Origin: Ferrimonas balearica
GTDB taxonomy: Bacteria; Pseudomonadota; Gammaproteobacteria; Enterobacterales; Shewanellaceae
Assembly (NCBI RefSeq): GCF_019802085.1
Contig: NZ_JAHVHV010000004.1
Location: forward strand, 124,001-188,000
Reading direction: 5' to 3'
DNA: 64,000 nucleotides
Shown: in pieces, positions 60,076-64,000 of the stretch
How the letters are laid out: the number at the start of each line of letters is the position of its first letter
How positions within the stretch are numbered: position 1 is the stretch's first letter
Made by a program: the position numbers and the translations under genes
The notes under the pieces: model-generated
The model's database searches: none
Seen by the model: only the letters and a program-made list of their open reading frames with translations
What the model was told of the DNA's origin: nothing

Positions 60076-60258
60076 TCGCTCCCTGAGGTGTTCGCCAGCG
60101 GTGACATGTCCCTGGCCGATGCTAACAACCCCAGGGTGCCCTGCTCGACGCGGCTGCGCACGCTCGGTTCGACCGAGAAGCCGAAAGCGTGGATGGGGTA
60201 CCCGCCTTGAACTTACGGTTCAAGGGCTTACAGCCGCAGCGGCATTCCCGGGGAGCAC
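60076..60258 (+). ncRNA. ssrS: 6S RNA
   Basis: About 183 bases that mimic an open promoter and sequester sigma70 RNA polymerase in stationary phase. The ends pair (GCTCCC near 60078 with GGGAGC at 60251). Conserved stretches match E. coli 6S: CCTGAGGTGTTCGCCAGCGG, TGCTCGGT-like GCTCGGTTCGACCGAGAAGC, GGTTCAAGGGCTTACAGCC and GCGGCATTCC. A TACACT -10 lies just upstream. Position between zapA and fau is the classical one. Confidence 0.95.
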
Positions 60259-60361
60259 TCTTCACCCTGGCCAGTCCGGCCCCCCTCTCCCGTACCCAAC
60301 TCTCTCTTGTGTTTACCCTGGCCGATGGGCACTCTGGGACAAACCCCGTCCGGAGTTCACC

Positions 60362-60958
60362 ATGACCGCCGCCAGTCAACGCCGCGCGCCCCTGCGCCAG
60401 CAGCTGCGCCAAGCTCGTCGCGCCCTGACACCCCAACAGCAAAAAGCCGCCGCCGTGGGCCTGGCCGGCCACCTGCCGGACCGCTCCCTGGTGCAGCACG
60501 CCACCACGGTGGCCCTCTACATCGCCAACGACGGCGAGCTGGATCCCCACCTGTTGGCGGAGGTGTTGCACGCCCGGGGCAAACGCCTGGCCCTGCCGGT
60601 GCTCCACCCCTTCCACCCCCAGCACCTGCTGTTTCTTGAGTTTGTCCCCGGCCAGTCGCTGGTGGCCAACCGCTTCGGGATCCCGGAGCCGGCCCTGGAG
60701 AAGCCCCGGGTGGTGCCCATGGCGGAGCTGGATCTCATCCTGATGCCCCTGGTGGGCTTCGATGACCAGGGCAACCGGCTGGGGATGGGGGGCGGGTTCT
60801 ACGACCGCACCCTGGGCTGCCTGGAGATGGCCGCCCGACCGGCCCTGGTGGGCCTGGCCCACGACTGCCAGCGGGTGCCTCAACTGCCCAGCGAACCCTG
60901 GGACGTGCCCATCGACGCCATCGCCACCGCCACCGAGTTGAAGACACTGGGCGGCTAG
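60362..60958 (+). CDS. fau: 5-formyltetrahydrofolate cyclo-ligase
   Basis: Converts 5-formyl-THF to 5,10-methenyl-THF using ATP. 198 residues. Family segments: RRALTPQQQKAAAVGLA, VALYIANDGELD, LALPVLHP, NRFGIPEP and the signature GMGGGFYDRTLG. Also known as ygfA. It is typically processed from or cotranscribed with 6S RNA. The ATG at 60362 follows CCGGAGTTCACC, with spacing of about seven. Confidence 0.92.
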   Translation: MTAASQRRAPLRQQLRQARRALTPQQQKAAAVGLAGHLPDRSLVQHATTVALYIANDGELDPHLLAEVLHARGKRLALPVLHPFHPQHLLFLEFVPGQSLVANRFGIPEPALEKPRVVPMAELDLILMPLVGFDDQGNRLGMGGGFYDRTLGCLEMAARPALVGLAHDCQRVPQLPSEPWDVPIDAIATATELKTLGG

Positions 60959-60962
60959 GCCC

Positions 60963-60990
60963 GGGCCGTGGCATAATCCCGGCCCCGTTT
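60963..60990 (+). terminator. Stem-loop after fau
   Basis: GGGCCG and CGGCCC across an 11-base loop, followed by CGTTTT. The loop contains CATAAT, which could be the -10 of the next gene. Confidence 0.45.
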
Positions 60991-61007
60991 TCCTGCCAAC
61001 CCACACC

Positions 61008-61619
61008 ATGATTGACGCCACCGCCCTGGCACTTTTTGTGCCGACCTTCTTTATGGTCTCCATTACCCCGGGGATGTGCATGCTGCTGGCCCTGAGCCTG
61101 GGCATGAGCATTGGGGTGCGCCGCACCCTGCCGATGATGGCCGGGGAGCTCATTGGCGTGGCCCTGGTGTCCTTCAGTGCGGTGCTCGGGGTGGCGGCGC
61201 TGATGCTCAAGGCCCCCAGCCTGTTCACCGCGCTGAAAGTCGTCGGCGGTGCTTACCTGTTCTACCTGGGGGTGCAGATGTGGCGCAGCCAGGGCCAGCT
61301 GGGTCGGGCCGAGCCGGTGGCGGACGTGCGCCCCGGCGGGCTTTTCCTGCGCGGCCTGCTCACCGCCATCGCCAACCCCAAGGGCTGGGCCTTTATGATC
61401 GCCCTGCTGCCCCCCTTCATCTCCGCCGAACGGCCACTGGCCCCCCAGCTGCTGGTGCTGGTGGCGATCATCCTGGTGTGCGAACTGGTCTGCATGCTGA
61501 TCTACGCCAGCGGGGGCAGCACCCTGCGCCGGCTACTGCGGGCCGACAAGGTGCAGTGGATGAACCGGATCGCCGGCACCCTGATGATGGGATTGGGGGT
61601 GTGGTTGTGGCTGGAGTAG
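61008..61619 (+). CDS. LysE/RhtB-family amino-acid exporter
   Basis: 203 residues with six TM segments. It opens with FVPTFFMVSITPGMCMLLAL, the ITPG signature of the LysE/RhtB family. Later come VGGAYLFYLGVQMWRS and ANPKGWAFMIALLPPF (the NPK(G/A) motif). Such proteins export amino acids or their derivatives; the substrate cannot be inferred. Monocistronic, convergent with the DUF3389 gene two bases away, with no terminator between them. Confidence 0.9.
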   Translation: MIDATALALFVPTFFMVSITPGMCMLLALSLGMSIGVRRTLPMMAGELIGVALVSFSAVLGVAALMLKAPSLFTALKVVGGAYLFYLGVQMWRSQGQLGRAEPVADVRPGGLFLRGLLTAIANPKGWAFMIALLPPFISAERPLAPQLLVLVAIILVCELVCMLIYASGGSTLRRLLRADKVQWMNRIAGTLMMGLGVWLWLE

Positions 61620-61620
61620 T

Positions 61621-61869
61621 TCAGCCCTTGTCGCCGGCGGCCTTGATCTTCAGCCCCAGCTCGTCCGCCAGGGCCTGAAGCTGGTCGGCGCTGTCCAGTT
61701 GCACCGACCAGCTGATCCCACCGCCAAAGGCGGTGACCACGTTGGCGATCCCCACCAGCTCCACCGCATCGGCGGCCGCCTGCAGGGTGATGCGCCCGGG
61801 CCCGTTCAGGCGCACCATCAACTCGTGGGCATTGGCGATAAGCTTGCCCTGGCTGAATTCGAGGATCAT
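61621..61869 (-). CDS. DUF3389-like small protein
   Basis: 82 residues, soluble, no signal peptide: ILEFSQGKLIANAHELMVRLNG at the start (read as key strands), then a central hydrophobic GIANVVTAFGGGISWSVQLD. Resembles DUF3389, a small family of Vibrio/Shewanella relatives with unknown function. Start ATG 61869 overlaps the thioesterase stop by four bases (ATGA), so the two are cotranslated. Confidence 0.65.
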   Translation of the reverse strand: MILEFSQGKLIANAHELMVRLNGPGRITLQAAADAVELVGIANVVTAFGGGISWSVQLDSADQLQALADELGLKIKAAGDKG

Positions 61870-62297
61870 GCCGGCCGCTTGTGTTTGAGCACCGCCATGG
61901 TCAGGCGGCTGGTGCACACCATCCGCTGGCGCTCATCGCGGATCTCAATCTGCCACACCTGGGTGGTGGCCCCCAGATGGATGGGGCTGGCCTGGCCGAT
62001 GACGGTGCCGCTGCGCACCGCCCGGATGTGGTTGGCGTTGATGTCCAGCCCCACGCAGTAGTAGCCCTCGTCCACGCACAGGTTGGCGGCCAGGGAGCCG
62101 ACGGTTTCCGCCAGCGCCACCGAGGCCCCACCATGCAGCAGCCCCAGGGGCTGATGGGTGCGCCCGTCCACCGGCAGGCTGGCACTCAAGGAGCGCTCAT
62201 CGAAGCCGCAGTAGCGGATCCCCAGGTGGGCCACCAGGGTGTTGGCGGACTGTTCGTTGAGCCGGTCCAGGCAAACCGGGCGTTTCCAGATAGACAT
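61866..62297 (-). CDS. menI: Hotdog-fold thioesterase, MenI/YdiI type
   Basis: 143 residues that align with E. coli YdiI over the full length: IWKR at the start, PVDGRTHQPLGLLHGGASVALAE (the HGG and catalytic Glu), GLDINANHIR and VWQIEI. MenI hydrolyses 1,4-dihydroxy-2-naphthoyl-CoA in menaquinone synthesis, which fits the menaquinol-linked respiration encoded at 46-48 kb. A broader acyl-CoA thioesterase role is possible. Upstream gene of the pair with DUF3389. Confidence 0.85.
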   Translation of the reverse strand: MSIWKRPVCLDRLNEQSANTLVAHLGIRYCGFDERSLSASLPVDGRTHQPLGLLHGGASVALAETVGSLAANLCVDEGYYCVGLDINANHIRAVRSGTVIGQASPIHLGATTQVWQIEIRDERQRMVCTSRLTMAVLKHKRPA

Positions 62298-62419
62298 GGG
62301 GTTCCTCGTCGGGGTTCAGGCTCTCCAGCATACTGGCGGGGGACGGGCGTGAAAACCCCTGCAGCCGGGTCGGGGCTTTGATACCCTAACGCCGTCCATC
62401 CCCGCGCGCACAGGTTGCC

Positions 62420-62893
62420 ATGAAATACACCGACATCGAGCAGTACCCCTTCCTCTGGGTGTTTCGCCGCGCCGATCTGGCGATCCCGGCGGAGGATCTG
62501 GCCCAGATCCGCCCCCTGGCCCCGGCCTACGCCAAGCAAGTCTGGCAGCGGGAAGTGAGCCAGGACGCGGTGGAGCTGGAGCGTCTGGACGATAAGGACT
62601 GGCCCAGCCAGGCGGACACCTGGAGCGACATCGCCCACTGGGACCAGGCCTTCGACAGCGACGAACCGGCCCTGCCAGCGCCGCTGGCCGAGCACCTGGG
62701 CTGGGTGAAGGACACCCTGGTATACATCTGCTACGACTGCGACCACGTGCTGGAGACCCGCTACAGCGTGTTCCAGCGCAGCTGGAAGGCCTTCCTGTTC
62801 GCCGCGGACCAGGCCCTGGTGGTGGGCCGAAAGCGCGCCGAAGCCCTCTGGTTTGTCGACGAGCAGCAGGTGCGCCTGGGGCGCAAAGCCTAA
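62420..62893 (+). CDS. DUF2947-like cytosolic protein
   Basis: 157 residues, no signal or TM segment, rich in Trp and Asp (LDDKDWPSQADTWSD, IAHWDQAFDSDE). It opens with TDIEQYPFLWVFRRADL and has a CYDCDHVLETRYSVFQ segment. Length and opening match what I recall of DUF2947, a gammaproteobacterial family of unknown function. The assignment is tentative. Monocistronic with a strong terminator. Confidence 0.65.
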   Translation: MKYTDIEQYPFLWVFRRADLAIPAEDLAQIRPLAPAYAKQVWQREVSQDAVELERLDDKDWPSQADTWSDIAHWDQAFDSDEPALPAPLAEHLGWVKDTLVYICYDCDHVLETRYSVFQRSWKAFLFAADQALVVGRKRAEALWFVDEQQVRLGRKA

Positions 62894-62907
62894 CCCGCAC
62901 CCCACAC

Positions 62908-62938
62908 AAAAAAAGGCACCCCGAGGGGTGCCTTTTTT
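62908..62938. terminator. Bidirectional intrinsic terminator
   Basis: A-tract, GGCACCCC, loop GA, GGGGTGCC, TTTTTT. It serves the DUF2947-like gene and the convergent 36-codon gene. Confidence 0.92.
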
Positions 62939-62962
62939 GTTATCACGCGAAGACCCTGAGGG

Positions 62963-63073
62963 TCAGTTCGGCTCGTCCGTGCGAGGCGCCTGCTCTGCCT
63001 CGCCTTGGGGGGCCGGGATCGGAACAAAGAGGCCGGCCAGGGCGCCGACCCAGAGTGATTGGGTGTAAGACAT
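62963..63073 (-). CDS. 36-residue small protein, unknown
   Basis: Reads MSYTQSLWVGALAGLFVPIP followed by a hydrophilic, acidic tail ending in DEPN. The first 20 residues form a short hydrophobic stretch that may touch the membrane. The ATG at 63073 has a strong binding site, GGAGGAG, about eight bases upstream, and the gene is followed by a terminator. It is divergent from the LysR gene, which would be the natural regulator. Confidence 0.6.
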   Translation of the reverse strand: MSYTQSLWVGALAGLFVPIPAPQGEAEQAPRTDEPN

Positions 63074-63124
63074 CAAGGCTCTCCTCCGCCATTCCAGTGC
63101 GAGATCATGGTAGAGGAGGGCCAA

Positions 63125-63172
63125 TGATAGATAAAATGAATTCCATCTATCACCGCCATTCCAAAGTGGAAT
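63125..63172. promoter_or_regulatory. Operator palindromes before the LysR gene
   Basis: TGATAGAT and ATCTATCA (63125-63132, 63145-63152) form an interrupted palindrome with a 12-base spacer, typical of LysR sites. A second palindrome, ATTCCA-AAG-TGGAAT (63158-63172), overlaps the ribosome binding region. CCGCCATTCCA also occurs at about 63087-63097. Autoregulation and control of the divergent 36-codon gene are likely. Confidence 0.6.
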
Positions 63173-63174
63173 CC

Positions 63175-64000
63175 ATGAACCTCAAAACCCTGGAGTGCTT
63201 CCTCACCCTGGCCCAGACCGCCAGCTTTACCCGCACCGCCGAACGGATGCACCTGACCCAGCCCACCATCAGCAAGATGATGCAGAAGCTGGAGACGGAG
63301 GTGGGCCAACCGCTGTTGGTGCGGGGGCGCCAGGGCCTGGGCCTGACCGAGGCGGGACAACGGATGCAGCAGCGGGCGGAGCGGATGGTGATCCAATGGC
63401 AGCACCTGCAGCGGGAGATGCAGGCCCTGGACCGTCTTGAGCAGGGTACGCTGCGCCTGGGGCTCTGTCCCATGGTCAGCCCCCTGGCCGCCCCCCTGCT
63501 GCGCCGCTACCTCGGCGAACACCCCGGCGTGGAGCTGGCACTGACCGAAGATGGCGGCTACGGCTGCGAGAAGGCCCTGCTCAACGACCGCCTGGAGATC
63601 TCCTTCACCGCGCTGCCCACCACCCACCAGGGGGAGTTTGAACAGCAGGCGCTGGTCCGCTACCCGCTCACCGTCTGTCTGCCCCCGGACCATCCTCTGG
63701 CCGCCAAGAGCGCCCTGGGCTGGGCGGATCTGACCGGTGAGCCGGTGATCCTCTACAACGAGGATTTCGCCCTGGCCCAGTGGCTGACCCGATTGAGCCA
63801 GCGCCAGGGGGTGGAGCTGGAAGTGGTGCTGCGCAGCGGCCAGTGGGATTTCATCGGCGCCATGGTGGGGTCGGGGCTGGGGCTGGCCATCCTGCCGCAG
63901 CCCATCTGCGACCGCCTGCCCACAGGGCAGGTGGTGCAGCGCCCCCTGGCCCCGGCCCTGGACTGGGCCATCGGCCTGATCTGGCGGCGGGACACGCCCC
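63175..64000 (+). CDS. LysR-family regulator (C-terminus off window)
   Basis: 275 residues present. The HTH reads LECFLTLAQTASFTRTAERM, LTQPTISKMMQKLE, then GQPLLVRGRQGLGLTEAG. The effector domain follows (GTLRLGLCPMVSPLAAPLL ...). I start at ATG 63175 (MNLKTLECF), the usual LysR start; an upstream start at 63124 would translate through the operator palindromes. The effector and targets are unknown beyond the divergent small gene. Confidence 0.88.
   Translation, partial: MNLKTLECFLTLAQTASFTRTAERMHLTQPTISKMMQKLETEVGQPLLVRGRQGLGLTEAGQRMQQRAERMVIQWQHLQREMQALDRLEQGTLRLGLCPMVSPLAAPLLRRYLGEHPGVELALTEDGGYGCEKALLNDRLEISFTALPTTHQGEFEQQALVRYPLTVCLPPDHPLAAKSALGWADLTGEPVILYNEDFALAQWLTRLSQRQGVELEVVLRSGQWDFIGAMVGSGLGLAILPQPICDRLPTGQVVQRPLAPALDWAIGLIWRRDTP

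Overview
The window reads as chromosomal DNA of a GC-rich marine gammaproteobacterium close to Ferrimonas or Shewanella. That placement is inferred from content: an ArcA regulator next to a free-standing HPt protein, OmcA/MtrC-type decaheme lipoproteins, a small tetraheme cytochrome like Shewanella STC, FNR-type (EtrA) boxes, a GlyGly-CTERM protease, and the gammaproteobacterial order zapA-ssrS(6S)-fau opposite ygfB-pepP-ubiH-ubiI-gcvTHP. I saw no transposons, phage genes, CRISPR arrays or tRNAs.

Layout. 0-2.3 kb: lysS (cut by the window edge) and prfB with its programmed +1 frameshift. 2.4-10.1 kb: a pentapeptide-repeat/ion-channel fusion, a GltS-type symporter, two methyltransferases, a secreted thioredoxin-fold protein, small membrane proteins, rluA, and divergent asnA/asnC. 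10.3-21.1 kb: a large secreted subtilisin-like protease, lysC behind a lysine riboswitch, arcA and its probable phosphorelay partner hptA, and a 1117-residue usher-like outer-membrane barrel with C-terminal SPOR domains. 21.2-30.4 kb: folE2, a secreted unknown, yhcC, gltBD. 30.5-33.7 kb: a lipoprotein plus a split-Soret-type multiheme cytochrome, facing a ToxR/ToxS-like regulator pair. 33.8-40.1 kb: mtnN, a CobD/CbiB-family protein, membrane proteins, mscS and a catalase with an upstream FNR box.

40.6-50.1 kb is the most distinctive part. It holds a decaheme lipoprotein, a nine-heme relative, a tetraheme periplasmic shuttle, an nrfBCD operon without nrfA, two paralogous tiny membrane proteins and a LysR regulator. 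A class II FNR-like promoter lies in front of the nrf operon. The set suggests quinol oxidation by NrfCD, passage through NrfB and the tetraheme protein, and delivery to surface cytochromes during anaerobic respiration. No MtrB-type porin and no terminal reductase is in the window, so the end of the chain is unknown.

50.5-61 kb is conserved housekeeping: the glycine cleavage operon (gcvTHP), ubiquinone hydroxylases (ubiI, ubiH), pepP, ygfB, zapA, 6S RNA and fau. 61-64 kb carries a LysE-family exporter, a DUF3389 protein overlapping a MenI-like thioesterase, a DUF2947-like protein, a 36-codon small gene and a LysR regulator cut by the window end.
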